Notes under the pieces: model-generated | What the model saw: only the letters and a program-made list of their open reading frames with translations | The model's database searches: none | What the model was told of the DNA's origin: nothing | In this document: positions 34,773 to 43,722 of the stretch, piece by piece | Numbering within the stretch: the stretch's first letter is position 1 | Layout of the letters: every line of letters begins with the position of its first letter | Assembly: GCA_015057405.1 (NCBI GenBank) | Contig: SVEK01000003.1 | Location: 1-64,000, forward strand | Direction: 5' to 3' | Source of the DNA: Lachnospiraceae bacterium | GTDB lineage: Bacteria > Bacillota > Clostridia > Lachnospirales > Lachnospiraceae | DNA length: 64,000 nt | Program-made: the position numbers and the translations under genes

Positions 34773-35738
34773 TCACAATAAATAAATTGCATAAAGAGTT
34801 GCAAGAGAAACTACAATCTGTATGATTCCAAATCTAAATACAGTTTGTGTATTAGACCATCCCATTACCTTTCTGACCTGATCATGAAGAGGTGTTCGTA
34901 CATTCTTAAGAATATGAATTTTTAAGAATCTCAGCAAAAATACTTTAACTAATCCAAGTCCTCCGTCAAGCAAAAGAACGATCGACAAAAGTAAATACAA
35001 AAGAGGACTTCCGGTTTTCAATATGCTTATGGCGATAAACAATCCCATTGCCCTTGAACCTGCATCTCCCATAAGCAATTTACTCGGTGTCGCATTAAAC
35101 CACAAATATCCAAGTATACATACTACAAACAAAAGAATTATATAATTATGTTCATCCACTACTCCAAGCAAAATATTGGCAATATATATTGACATCAGAG
35201 TTATTATTGTGAGTGTACCCGACAACCCATCAACTCCGTCGGCACAATTAGTTACATTAATTGCAGTCCACACAAGTATAACCACAAGTATTCCAAATAA
35301 CACTGTCGGAATAGTAATGGTTGTACCCGTCATTGCGATTAATATCGTATTGGTATTGTATTTTAAATATGCCATTGCAACCACAATAGCTATAAGCAAA
35401 TCAAGAAGCCCTTTCTTATATTCACCCCAAGGTGCTTTTGACGCATCATCTAAAAATCCCGTCATCATTGCCGCAAAAATCAATATTACATATATAACAA
35501 CTTCCACATCTAGTTTCGCAAACAACAATGTGCTTCCTACAAATACAAGGATGAAAATGAATCCGGCACCTCTTGGTTTACCGGCAGATAATTTACCATC
35601 ATGAGCATAATCTCTTCCAATATCTTTTGGAAGGTACTGATTAAACTTTCCAATAAAAAAACACGTAGCAAGAAATGCAAACATTACTCCTATAAATGCT
35701 ACCATAGGTATTGTCTCACCCGAAATATAATTAAACAC
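34773..35738 (-). CDS. MraY/WecA-family polyprenyl-phosphate sugar-phosphate transferase
   Basis: An integral membrane enzyme of about 321 residues with ten hydrophobic segments. Family motifs: SAGKPRGAG, TGFLDDASK (Asp pair), NCADGVDGLSG and MGDAGSRA. The last cytoplasmic loop reads TPLHDQVRKVMGW where classical MraY has a His-rich HHH-E type motif. It transfers a sugar-phosphate onto undecaprenyl phosphate; lipid I synthesis is the best guess, but mur genes are absent here. I prefer GTG 35738, nine bases after AAAGGA, because a TATAAT box lies immediately before the alternative TTG at 35780. Confidence 0.75.
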   Translation of the reverse strand: MFNYISGETIPMVAFIGVMFAFLATCFFIGKFNQYLPKDIGRDYAHDGKLSAGKPRGAGFIFILVFVGSTLLFAKLDVEVVIYVILIFAAMMTGFLDDASKAPWGEYKKGLLDLLIAIVVAMAYLKYNTNTILIAMTGTTITIPTVLFGILVVILVWTAINVTNCADGVDGLSGTLTIITLMSIYIANILLGVVDEHNYIILLFVVCILGYLWFNATPSKLLMGDAGSRAMGLFIAISILKTGSPLLYLLLSIVLLLDGGLGLVKVFLLRFLKIHILKNVRTPLHDQVRKVMGWSNTQTVFRFGIIQIVVSLATLYAIYLL

Positions 35739-35887
35739 TTCACCATATCCTTTCAATTCAATTCTCGCATAAGTGCTCAAATTATATAGTATAACGAAAA
35801 CACCGTATTGTAAATGATTTTATATTTTTTTTCTAATTCATTGTTTATTTCAACAAAATTCGACCTTATTTAACTCAAAATCTTTCT

Positions 35888-35930
35888 TAGAATAAAGAAT
35901 GTCGTTTACGAAATTTCCCTGGTAAGAGAG
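35888..35930. repeat. Dispersed hairpin repeat, deletion copy 3
   Basis: The left 22 bases (TAGAATAAAGAATGTCG...) and right 20 bases (AAATTTCCCTGGTAAGAGA) correspond to the two ends of copies 1 and 2; the middle of about 100 bases is missing. It again abuts a minus-strand terminator. Conserved ends with a lost interior support a unit with defined boundaries. Confidence 0.6.
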
Positions 35931-35970
35931 CAAAACTGCCACCAGACAACTTACGTCGCCTGATGGCAGA
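35931..35970 (-). terminator. Terminator downstream of the PTDEPS-repeat protein gene
   Basis: On the minus strand CTGCCATCAG pairs with CTGGTGGCAG (one mismatch) across a 14-base loop, followed by TTTTGCTC. It lies about 75 bases after the stop of the gene at 36044-38440. Confidence 0.6.
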
Positions 35971-36043
35971 ATCTTAATTCTTATACAAGAATGGATGACA
36001 TACTATTCAACCACACTATATATTGTCTTTTAAATATAATAAC

Positions 36044-38440
36044 TTATTCTACAACAACACTTGTAATTGTTAAGTTATCAAGAGCCGGTGAATCATATGC
36101 CGGAACTTTGATATGAAGATATGGATTTTCAAAATCTTCACCAAATGTAAGCTCATATGCCTGACCAAATGTTATAGGATTAACAACCGCTGTAGAAAGC
36201 TGGTCACCATTACCGGATACTTTTACAAGCCAACTTCTTACAGCACCTGATGATTCACCCTCAACAGTTACACTAACTTTATCATCTTTTGCAAATGTGC
36301 CAACTATAGGAATAAGAATTCCTTTAACACCTGTTGCAGTAATTACACCGTCCGCATATGCTACCGAACCGTTTCCATCATAATTCTTAACGCCTGCTAA
36401 ATTAACTTCATAGCCAGGCTCCTCTGTTGGAGGTGTTGTTGGCTCATCTGTCGGTGCTGCTGTTGGTTCATCTGTCGGTGCTGCTGTTGGTTCATCTGTC
36501 GGTGCTGCTGTTGGTTCATCTGTCGGTGCTGCTGTTGGTTCATCTGTCGGTGGTACTGATGGTTCATCTGTTGGAGCCTCTGATGGAGCATCTGTTGGAG
36601 CTTCTGATGGAGCATCTGTCGGTGGTGCTGTTGGTTCTGATGCTGTTGGTTCTGGTGCTAATGGTTCATCTGTCGGAGCCTCTGATGGTTCATCTGTTGG
36701 AGCCTCTGATGGAGCATCTGTCGGTGGTACTGATGGCTCATCTGTCGGTGGTACTGACGGCTCATCTGTCGGTGGTACTGATGGCTCATCTGTTGGTGGT
36801 ACTGATGGTTCATCTGTTGGAGGTGTTGTTGGTTCTTCTTCTCCACCTACAATTATCTTTTTAACAATAAGAGTATCCCAGTTACTTCCTGCAGGCAATC
36901 CCTTAAGTGAAATAGTATCACTAGCTGCGTTTACTGTAACATCATATTCTGCCACAAAATCTTTTCCATTTAAGATTCCTACGTCACTTGACATAACAAC
37001 AGCTGTTGTAGGACCGTCCGGATTAGACGCATTTGACATCCAGAGACGGAATCCGCCTGTTGGAGCAGTTCCGATGATAGTAAGCTTAATGCTCTCGTCC
37101 GCATCAACTGTCTGTCCAAGCGGAATAGATACACCAGCATTATCTTTTGCTGTAAATGAGTTACTTTCTTCATCATATTCAACTGTACCTTTACCGTAGA
37201 AAGCCTTTGTTCCTGAAAGGTCTATTCCCTGTACATTTGCATAAGGATCTTCTGTTGGTGTCGGGTCCTCTGTACTTGGTGTTGAAGGTTTTGCAGGGTT
37301 ACCATTTAACCCGGTAATATAAATATTCTTAACTACAAGTCCGTCAATGTTATTACCGATTATACCCTTAATTGTAAATCTTGAGAAATCTGTTCCAACA
37401 TCATTCTGACTTGTTCCTGCTTTAAGAGAGAATGTTACATCAAACTTACCTGTTTCAGGATCAGCATTAAGAGCCTTCTGGTCTTTTCTAAATGCTGCAC
37501 CGTTAGTTGTTTCACCAGATACACCAACCATCGGTTCGCCAATCTGTGTTGGATCTTCAGCATCTGCATTATAACAACATGGCCAATCTACAATCTCTGT
37601 ACCTTCTTCTACTGTCTTAACAAGCTTGATAGGAGTACATCCACCATTTCCTTCTGTACCAATCCAGAATCTTACTGTCTGAGTTCCTTTGAAGAATCCC
37701 TGTACTCTGAAAGTAACTACATCACCCACAGCAACAGTCATATCTGCAGGCATTGCCCATGAACCATGTGTCTGATTCTGTGGGTCATTTACTTCAACGA
37801 TATCTTTATCTTCAATATACTTTGAATTACCTTCTGCTCTGTTATATGTAGAGTTCTCAATCTTAATACCTTCAACAGCTTCAAATGTAACAGTGTCATC
37901 AATTGGAATAGCTGTTGGTTCAGGTGTCTTAGTTGGCTTTGGAGTTCTTGTTGCCTTTGGAGTAGGAACAACTGTTGCTGTTGCATCTGGTCCTGCAACA
38001 GGAGTAGCACTTGCCTGAACAGGTGCATTAGTTACGTTACCAACAGGTGCTGTTGGAGTTGCTACTGTAGCCGGAGTTGTTGTTTTTGGTGTAGCCTTCT
38101 TAACTGTTACAGCACACTTAAGAGTAACCTTTTTCTTCTTGCTAACCTGTACTGTAGCCTTAACAGTTGACTTACCGTTTTTAACAGCTGTAACTGTATT
38201 ATTAAGACCTTTCTTCTTAGCAAGTTTAACAATACCTTTACCGGTTGCCTTCCATGTTACCTTTGTTTTCTTGGTTGCATTCTTAACTTTGAGCTTAAGC
38301 TTGCCACCCTTTGCAATAGTCTTCTTAGTTACATTAAGCTTAGGTTTTTTCTTAGCTGCATCAGCTTCGTTAGCCGGTGCCATAGTAATAACCATTGCTG
38401 CTGCAAGAACTATTGCGATACCTTTTTTTACGAATCTCAT
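36044..38440 (-). CDS. Large secreted modular protein with Ig-like domain and PTDEPS linkers
   Basis: A 798-residue exported protein. Signal peptide (MRFVKKGIAI..., cut near ADA-AK), lysine-rich Big_2-like domain (about 30-115), Pro/Thr/Ala linker, a beta-rich module (about 185-385), second linker, module of about 130 residues (GIDLSGTKAFYGKGTVEY...), a long array of about sixteen PTDEPS/PTDAPS-type repeats, and a C-terminal module (about 680-798) similar to the second (NLAGVKNYDGNGSVAY). The modules resemble carbohydrate-binding domains but I cannot assign a family. No catalytic domain is visible. ATG 38440 follows GGGAGG by 7 bases. Likely a surface glycan-binding or scaffold protein. Confidence 0.75.
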   Translation of the reverse strand: MRFVKKGIAIVLAAAMVITMAPANEADAAKKKPKLNVTKKTIAKGGKLKLKVKNATKKTKVTWKATGKGIVKLAKKKGLNNTVTAVKNGKSTVKATVQVSKKKKVTLKCAVTVKKATPKTTTPATVATPTAPVGNVTNAPVQASATPVAGPDATATVVPTPKATRTPKPTKTPEPTAIPIDDTVTFEAVEGIKIENSTYNRAEGNSKYIEDKDIVEVNDPQNQTHGSWAMPADMTVAVGDVVTFRVQGFFKGTQTVRFWIGTEGNGGCTPIKLVKTVEEGTEIVDWPCCYNADAEDPTQIGEPMVGVSGETTNGAAFRKDQKALNADPETGKFDVTFSLKAGTSQNDVGTDFSRFTIKGIIGNNIDGLVVKNIYITGLNGNPAKPSTPSTEDPTPTEDPYANVQGIDLSGTKAFYGKGTVEYDEESNSFTAKDNAGVSIPLGQTVDADESIKLTIIGTAPTGGFRLWMSNASNPDGPTTAVVMSSDVGILNGKDFVAEYDVTVNAASDTISLKGLPAGSNWDTLIVKKIIVGGEEEPTTPPTDEPSVPPTDEPSVPPTDEPSVPPTDEPSVPPTDAPSEAPTDEPSEAPTDEPLAPEPTASEPTAPPTDAPSEAPTDAPSEAPTDEPSVPPTDEPTAAPTDEPTAAPTDEPTAAPTDEPTAAPTDEPTTPPTEEPGYEVNLAGVKNYDGNGSVAYADGVITATGVKGILIPIVGTFAKDDKVSVTVEGESSGAVRSWLVKVSGNGDQLSTAVVNPITFGQAYELTFGEDFENPYLHIKVPAYDSPALDNLTITSVVVE
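36430..36835 (-). repeat. In-frame PTDEPS-type DNA repeat array
   Basis: Degenerate 24-base units (PTDEPSVP, PTDEPTAA, PTDAPSEA) are repeated through about 400 bases, with blocks of identical units such as four PTDEPTAA in a row. Unit homogeneity within blocks indicates local expansion by slippage or recombination. An open frame on the opposite strand is a by-product. Confidence 0.85.
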
Positions 38441-38592
38441 TTTTTTTCCTCCCATACATTAAAATTAATAAGATACAAAATCATATCAAAAACAATGATA
38501 AAATAATTCGCAGATTATTCACATTGTAAATTAAAGTTGATACATTGCAAATATCGAAATATATAAAATTTTCAAGGAAAAATATGGAGATT

Positions 38593-38637
38593 ATGCCAGA
38601 AAACCGGAGTTTTTATCCAACTCCGGTTTTCTGGCAT
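38593..38637 (-). terminator. Strong hairpin downstream of the tRNA unit
   Basis: A perfect 19-bp stem (ATGCCAGAAAACCGGAGTT with its complement) and 7-base loop, 8 bases after the tRNA-Gly 3' end. The T-tract after the stem is weak, but stem strength and position suggest a terminator or processing signal. The spacer from here to 38440 is AT-rich and contains only the leader of the downstream gene. Confidence 0.65.
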
Positions 38638-38644
38638 TAAAAAG

Positions 38645-38715
38645 AGCGGGTGATGGGAATCGAACCCACGTACCTAGCTTGGAAGGCTAGTGTTCTACCA
38701 TTGAACTACACCCGC
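38645..38715 (-). tRNA. tRNA-Gly (anticodon UCC)
   Basis: Acceptor GCGGGTG/CACCCGC, anticodon loop CTTCCAA (TCC), T-arm with GGGTTCGATTCCC and discriminator U; 71 bases, CCA not encoded. It follows tRNA-Pro by 41 bases in one transcription unit. Confidence 0.97.
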
Positions 38716-38756
38716 ATAATGTGCTCTGACAATGTCAGATGATATTAAATTATAAG

Positions 38757-38831
38757 TCGGGGTGACAGGATTCGAACCTGCGACCTCTTGATCCCAAATC
38801 AAGCACTCTAGCCAAACTGAGCCACACCCCG
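38757..38831 (-). tRNA. tRNA-Pro (anticodon UGG)
   Basis: Acceptor CGGGGTG/CACCCCG, anticodon loop TTTGGGA (TGG), T-loop GGTTCGAATCC, discriminator A; 75 bases, CCA not encoded. First gene of a two-tRNA unit with a near-consensus promoter 50 bases upstream. Confidence 0.97.
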
Positions 38832-38880
38832 TCCTACTGTCGGTGAGCCAGTTTAACTGACTTTCCGTGACGCAAGACAT

Positions 38881-38909
38881 ATAATACATCATCACAAACA
38901 ACTTGTCAA
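38881..38909 (-). promoter_or_regulatory. Near-consensus sigmaA promoter of the tRNA unit
   Basis: On the minus strand a perfect TTGACA (-35) is 17 bases from TATTAT (-10), about 50 bases before tRNA-Pro. An A/T tract just upstream could act as an UP element. Confidence 0.85.
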
Positions 38910-38987
38910 CACTTTTTTTTATTTTTTTTCAAATGTGTTATTTGCGCGCTATATGATTGTTGTTATCAACATGAAATTGCCGCCAAT

Positions 38988-40043
38988 TTACTTAACCAGT
39001 TTCGTGATTTCTTCCATGAATATAGCCATCTCTTCATCAGTGCCAATAGTAATTCTTATGTAATTATCAATTCGCGGAGTTTTAAAATAACGTACATATA
39101 TTCCTTTTTTTCGAAGATCATTAAATATGCTTTCTGCAGAAACCCTTTCATGAGTTGCAAACAAAAAGTTTGTTGCAGATTCTAAAACACTGAATCCTAT
39201 CGCTTCAAGCTGCTCCTTAACATTCTCTCTGGTATTGACAATCTTCGCAAGAGTACTCTGAAAATACTGTTCATCTTCAACAGATTCGGTTCCAAGTATT
39301 ATTGAAGGCATATTCATAGTGTATGAGTTATAAGAAAGTTTAACACTCTTTAACGCATTAATAAGTTCTTCATTGCCTACTGCATAACCAATTCTCATTC
39401 CTGCCATAGACCTTGACTTTGAAAACGTACGCACAACAAGAACATTATCATATTTTTCAATCAAAGAAAGTGCACTTTCACCGCCAAAATCTATATATGC
39501 TTCATCCACAATAACAACAGAACACGGATTTGCCTTAACGATATCTTCAATACTGCTTAATGGCTCATACAAAGATGTTGGTGCATTAGGGTTAGTTATA
39601 ACAATTCCGCCGTTTGGCACCATGTAGTCCTGTATATTTATAGTAAAATCTCTGTTAAGAGACGGATTGGAATACGGAATCTTAAACAATCCTGCCCAAA
39701 CCTTATAAAACGAATATGTTATATCAGGAAACAGAATAGGTTTATCTGAATTAAAAAATGTCAAAAATGCCATTGCAAGCACATCATCAGAGCCTACACC
39801 GACAAAAACCTGATTACTGTTAACACCGTGGTATTCTGCAAGCTTATCCGTAAGCATACCCACATCCGGGTCAGGATAAAGTCTAAACTTGTCAGTATCC
39901 ATTTGCTCTGCCATACTCGCCACTTTAGGAGCCGGCGGATACGGATTCTCATTAGTATTAAGTTTTATTATATTGCCTTCTTGTGGCTGTTCTCCCGGAA
40001 CATAAGGAATTGTTTCTCTTACATTAACTTTCCATTCTAACAT
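38988..40043 (-). CDS. hisC: Histidinol-phosphate aminotransferase
   Basis: A 351-residue fold-type I PLP aminotransferase. LNTNENPYPPAP near the N-terminus is the HisC hallmark; the PLP lysine lies in VRTFSKSRSMAGMRIGY; GVGSDDVLAM and VDEAYIDFGG are also present. It converts imidazole-acetol phosphate to histidinol phosphate; paralogues can act on aromatic amino acids. No other his genes lie nearby. AGGAGA precedes the ATG. Confidence 0.88.
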   Translation of the reverse strand: MLEWKVNVRETIPYVPGEQPQEGNIIKLNTNENPYPPAPKVASMAEQMDTDKFRLYPDPDVGMLTDKLAEYHGVNSNQVFVGVGSDDVLAMAFLTFFNSDKPILFPDITYSFYKVWAGLFKIPYSNPSLNRDFTINIQDYMVPNGGIVITNPNAPTSLYEPLSSIEDIVKANPCSVVIVDEAYIDFGGESALSLIEKYDNVLVVRTFSKSRSMAGMRIGYAVGNEELINALKSVKLSYNSYTMNMPSIILGTESVEDEQYFQSTLAKIVNTRENVKEQLEAIGFSVLESATNFLFATHERVSAESIFNDLRKKGIYVRYFKTPRIDNYIRITIGTDEEMAIFMEEITKLVK

Positions 40044-40069
40044 TGTATTTCTCCTATATCACTTATATA

Positions 40070-40190
40070 TTGAAAATTATTTTTTACATCCAATTTTTTT
40101 GCATAACTGTTTTTTCGTATAACCGCTTTTTGTATAACCAATTTTTTTCACAACTACTTTTTCGTATAACTGCTTTTTCTATAACTTACT
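40070..40190. repeat. T-rich microrepeats between hisC and the next aminotransferase
   Basis: About six imperfect units of the form TTTTTTCGTATAACTGC follow one another with 15-20 base spacing. The block carries no gene. A similar short repeat block (TTTGAATTATAGTTTT) occurs at about 53195-53260. Confidence 0.55.
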
Positions 40191-40194
40191 CTCA

Positions 40195-41376
40195 CTAACT
40201 ATAACTCTTTGCCAGTTTTTCAAATGCAGGCAAGGCTCTTTTAATCATATCATAATCTACACAATACGCAATGCGCACATAGCCCGGCCCATGAAATGTT
40301 GAGCCCGGCACAAGCAACAGATTAAACTCCTTGGCTTTTTTAACAAATTCCTTATCATCACCTCCCGGCGCTTTTACAAACATATAAAAAGCACCCTGAG
40401 GCTTTATACACTCAAATCCAAGTGCTGTAAGCTCTGTATATAAAAGTTCTCTGTTCTTATTGTATGTATCAATATCAACCTCTGCATCAAGGCAACGGGC
40501 AACTGTTCTTTGAAGCAATGATGGGGCATTAACAAATCCAAGAATACGATTAGCAATTCCCGCAGCCTGAAATACATTTTCGTAATCATCCACTTCATTT
40601 GGGATAACAAGGTAACCTATTCTTTCTCCCGGAAGGGACAAAGACTTACTGTAAGAATACCCCACAATAGTATCCTCATAATATTTTGTAAGATAAGGAA
40701 CTGTCACACCATCATAAACCAGCTCGCGATATGGTTCATCTCCAATCAAATAGATTGCATGCCCGTATTCCTTTTCACATTCACGCAAAACATCTGCAAG
40801 CTTTATAATATCTTCTTCTGAATATACTACTCCTGTTGGATTGTTAGGATTATTAATAATAACCGCCTTTGTTTTTTCAGTTATTGCCTCCTTGGTAAGT
40901 TCAGGGTCAGGCAAAAAATCTTCTGTTGTTTTTGCCACCTTCATTACCCCACCATAGTTCTTAATATAGTTGGCATATTCACCAAAAAACGGAGCAAATA
41001 CCACCACTTCATCCTCCGGGTCAAGTAAGGTCTTTAAAATAACATTAAGACCACCTGCGGCACCAACTGTCATAAGTATGTTATTAGCATTAAATGATGT
41101 GTCAAACTTTTGATTAATGGAATTGGCAATGGCATCCCTTACATCTTCATAACCTGCATTGTTCATGTAGCCGTGCACAAGATTAGGCTTCTCTTCCTGC
41201 AAAATATATCTCATAGCCTCCCCAACTGCCTTAGGCGGCTCTACACTTGGATTACCAAGACTAAAATCATAAACATTCTCGGCACCATACATCTTTGCCA
41301 TTTTGTTACCTTCTTCAAACATTGCTCGTATTACAGAGCTTCCATTAACGTAATCCACCATGCTTTTTGCTATCAT
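40195..41376 (-). CDS. Aspartate-type PLP aminotransferase
   Basis: A 393-residue class I/II aminotransferase: substrate loop FSLGNPSVEPP, cofactor segment VGAAGGLNVIL, NNPNNPTGVVYS, LIGDEPYRELVY, and the PLP lysine in GYSYSKSLSLPGERIGY. Function is probably aspartate or broad-range amino acid transamination; a MalY-type activity cannot be excluded. ATG 41376 with GGAGG 5 bases upstream; an upstream in-frame ATG lacks a ribosome-binding site. A sigmaA promoter lies about 90 bases upstream. Confidence 0.87.
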   Translation of the reverse strand: MIAKSMVDYVNGSSVIRAMFEEGNKMAKMYGAENVYDFSLGNPSVEPPKAVGEAMRYILQEEKPNLVHGYMNNAGYEDVRDAIANSINQKFDTSFNANNILMTVGAAGGLNVILKTLLDPEDEVVVFAPFFGEYANYIKNYGGVMKVAKTTEDFLPDPELTKEAITEKTKAVIINNPNNPTGVVYSEEDIIKLADVLRECEKEYGHAIYLIGDEPYRELVYDGVTVPYLTKYYEDTIVGYSYSKSLSLPGERIGYLVIPNEVDDYENVFQAAGIANRILGFVNAPSLLQRTVARCLDAEVDIDTYNKNRELLYTELTALGFECIKPQGAFYMFVKAPGGDDKEFVKKAKEFNLLLVPGSTFHGPGYVRIAYCVDYDMIKRALPAFEKLAKSYS

Positions 41377-41467
41377 AATAACCTCCATTTTGGCATAATA
41401 TGCTTTCAATTCCTCTGTTTATTATAGATTTCGAAAACATATCATCTTTTAAACTACAATTATTGTT

Positions 41468-41496
41468 ATTCTATTACTCCCATTAACCCTTGTCAA
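41468..41496 (-). promoter_or_regulatory. SigmaA promoter of the aminotransferase gene
   Basis: On the minus strand TTGACA, a 17-base spacer and TAGAAT, about 90 bases before the ATG at 41376. Confidence 0.75.
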
Positions 41497-41860
41497 TAAA
41501 GTAGTTACATGCGGTATATAACATAAAATATTTCTAATAACTTTTTAACACAAAACAGTTCTAAAAGAACATAAAGCAAAGCAGTTATTAACAATGTGTA
41601 ACTCAAACTATTTTCATTCAACATATAGTCAGCACAAAATTCATATAATTCACTTCAGAATTTTACAAAAAAAGTCTTGTACAAAATTGCTGACAAGTCG
41701 CAGTTAAAATCAAGCAACAAAAAATGTATATCATATGAGAATATAATATACAATATCATTATTAAAGAAAATATAATACATCACCGATATAATATTCAAG
41801 TATTAGCACTTCAAAGCAATTATAATAATTACTTTAAATAAATATATAACGAGGGACAAT
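41497..41860. other. AT-rich spacer before the acetyltransferase gene
   Basis: About 360 bases without a supportable gene on either strand. It holds several TATAAT-like hexamers (for example near 41752 and 41789) that could serve the plus-strand acetyltransferase gene, but none has a clear -35 partner. No riboswitch or repeat was recognised. Confidence 0.5.
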
Positions 41861-42811
41861 ATGGCGAAATCACTTATCACACAAATCACAGATTGTATAG
41901 AACGAGTACTAGAAATGGGAGGTAACTCTCAGCATAAAATCATACTGTTTCCATGCGGAGACATTGGTATACAGACCTACAATATCATGAAAAATATTTA
42001 TGCCGTTGAGCCTGCCCTTCTAATAGATAATCACAAAAGTAAATATACAGATAATATTCATGCTCTATCACATTTAGAAAATATTAACACAGATGAGTAT
42101 GTACTATTTTTAACATCTAACAATACGAATATCTATGACGACTTGAAAAACAGTGTTTCCAAATATTTTTCACAAGAAAAAATAATCGAGCTCGAATGTA
42201 TGACAAAAATAAATAATTCCAAATTCTCTGGTAAATCTAAATATTGTCAGTATAAAACAGAAATCGGCAGATATAGCTATGGACCTCTGTGTTACAACCA
42301 TCGATTAATAAAATCTATCGGCTCGTTTTGTAGTTTTGCACATGGGGTAGATTATGTCCCTAATCACGAAATCAGATATATAACTACTCATCCTTTTATA
42401 TATTGTGGAAAAAATACCGAGGGCTACGAATATCCTTTTGAACTTGACAAAGACGAGGATTATTATATGCCCGGCGTAGAACCCAAAACAGAATTTATAA
42501 AGAAACAACAAAGAGCTACTATAGGCAATGACGTTTGGCTGGGAAAAGATGTTCTAGTAACCAATAGCGCAAACATCGGCAATGGAGTTATAGCCGCTGC
42601 AGGTGCTGTTATTACAAAAGACGTCCCGGATTATGCTGTTGTTGCGGGAATACCTGCAAGAATCATCAGATACAGATATACACCGGAACAAATAACAGCC
42701 TTAAACAAAATCGCCTGGTGGAATTGGACTGACGATGAGATAAAAGAAAGATATGATGATTTTTATCTTCCAATTGAACTTTTTATTGAGAAGTACCAAC
42801 AAATAGATTAG
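41861..42811 (+). CDS. CatB-like O-acetyltransferase with N-terminal nucleotide-binding-like domain
   Basis: A 316-residue two-part protein. Residues about 20-115 resemble a small Rossmann-like domain (KIILFPCGDIGIQTYNIM, LLIDNHKSKY). Residues about 130-290 are a left-handed beta-helix acetyltransferase of the xenobiotic/CatB group: catalytic His in YVPNHEIRYITTHPF, then hexapeptide repeats IGNDVWLGKDVLVTNSANIGNGVIAAAGAVITKDVPDYAVVAGIPAR in short blocks. It probably acetylates a sugar or surface glycan using acetyl-CoA. The gene stands alone; GAGGGA precedes the ATG. Confidence 0.85.
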   Translation: MAKSLITQITDCIERVLEMGGNSQHKIILFPCGDIGIQTYNIMKNIYAVEPALLIDNHKSKYTDNIHALSHLENINTDEYVLFLTSNNTNIYDDLKNSVSKYFSQEKIIELECMTKINNSKFSGKSKYCQYKTEIGRYSYGPLCYNHRLIKSIGSFCSFAHGVDYVPNHEIRYITTHPFIYCGKNTEGYEYPFELDKDEDYYMPGVEPKTEFIKKQQRATIGNDVWLGKDVLVTNSANIGNGVIAAAGAVITKDVPDYAVVAGIPARIIRYRYTPEQITALNKIAWWNWTDDEIKERYDDFYLPIELFIEKYQQID

Positions 42812-42847
42812 TCAAATTCATCAGTCTCATTGCAGACCATCATTCAC

Positions 42848-43639
42848 TTAATAACCCCCATTAATAAACGGCGTTCCTATCATTACTTCCGTAGCATCTG
42901 CTGTCTCATTGTATGAATACGCAATTTGAAAGTTCACATTTTTACCTTCGCCTGAGTGAAAGTTATGGGAATTTTTTAGGGAATCGGAATATCCGTATCT
43001 TGTGTAGTAGTTATCATAACCTTCACATACAGTATCTGCACCTATTCTTGAAAATATTTTATCTGTAAGTTTGTTACACTCATCAGGAGACATTTTGCCT
43101 GTAATAAGAGCGTCAATTCCGGAGTATATGATATAAGATGTTTTAGAGAGATTAAGACCTTCTTTACCGTAATAAGTCTCTATTGTCTCACGGCATGCGT
43201 TATAATCCTTCATTTCGGAAAAATCAGTAATAACCAGATGAAGATATGCGCCTACATTTTTTGCCGGTTTGGATAAAGTCATTGATACTCTCCATACAGA
43301 ACTTTCGTATTCCAGATAATAACAAGGCACAGGCTCATTTCTGTACTTTACTTCACTATATCTTATGTTGCTGTCTGTATCAGACATTTTTTCAAGAAGA
43401 TTCAACAGGGTTTCTGCAGTAAAATACTGCCCATCCTTATCCAGACGGGCAGTACTTTCCACACTGCAATTTTTAATTGTAACATTATCTTCAATTGAAA
43501 ATGCTTCTGTTATATCAACTTTTTTTGCAAATACATTTTCAACGGCAAGCTGTAACAGTACTGCTGCCCATAAACACAGGCATACAGCTATTACACATCT
43601 TATTTTGGCACTTTTATATATAGTTTGAAGGATATTCAT
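42848..43639 (-). CDS. YwmB-family exported protein (TATA-box-binding-like fold)
   Basis: A 263-residue protein with a hydrophobic N-terminal segment (about 15-35) and a soluble extracytoplasmic part. The C-terminal pattern NVNFQIAYSYNETADATEVMIGTPFI resembles the end of Bacillus YwmB, whose fold is TATA-box-binding-like and whose function is unknown. Start is uncertain: ATG 43639 gives a normal signal or anchor, but its ribosome-binding site is weak; a GTG at 43723 overlapping the upstream gene's stop is an alternative, suggesting coupling with the glycosidase gene. Confidence 0.6.
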   Translation of the reverse strand: MNILQTIYKSAKIRCVIAVCLCLWAAVLLQLAVENVFAKKVDITEAFSIEDNVTIKNCSVESTARLDKDGQYFTAETLLNLLEKMSDTDSNIRYSEVKYRNEPVPCYYLEYESSVWRVSMTLSKPAKNVGAYLHLVITDFSEMKDYNACRETIETYYGKEGLNLSKTSYIIYSGIDALITGKMSPDECNKLTDKIFSRIGADTVCEGYDNYYTRYGYSDSLKNSHNFHSGEGKNVNFQIAYSYNETADATEVMIGTPFINGGY

Positions 43640-43722
43640 ATATACCACTTTTTCAGTTTGTACTCTCAAAGTACATTTATAGTTTATATTCATATCATTC
43701 CCACTATTAGAAATATTATGCA

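Noticed and set aside
36430..36835. Possible CRISPR or VNTR outside genes
   Set aside because: The repeats are in frame within a long coding sequence and encode a typical linker.
36427..36864. 145-codon open frame on the plus strand opposite the PTDEPS repeats
   Set aside because: Low-complexity antisense shadow of the repeat array (leucine/valine/histidine repeats) without start signals.
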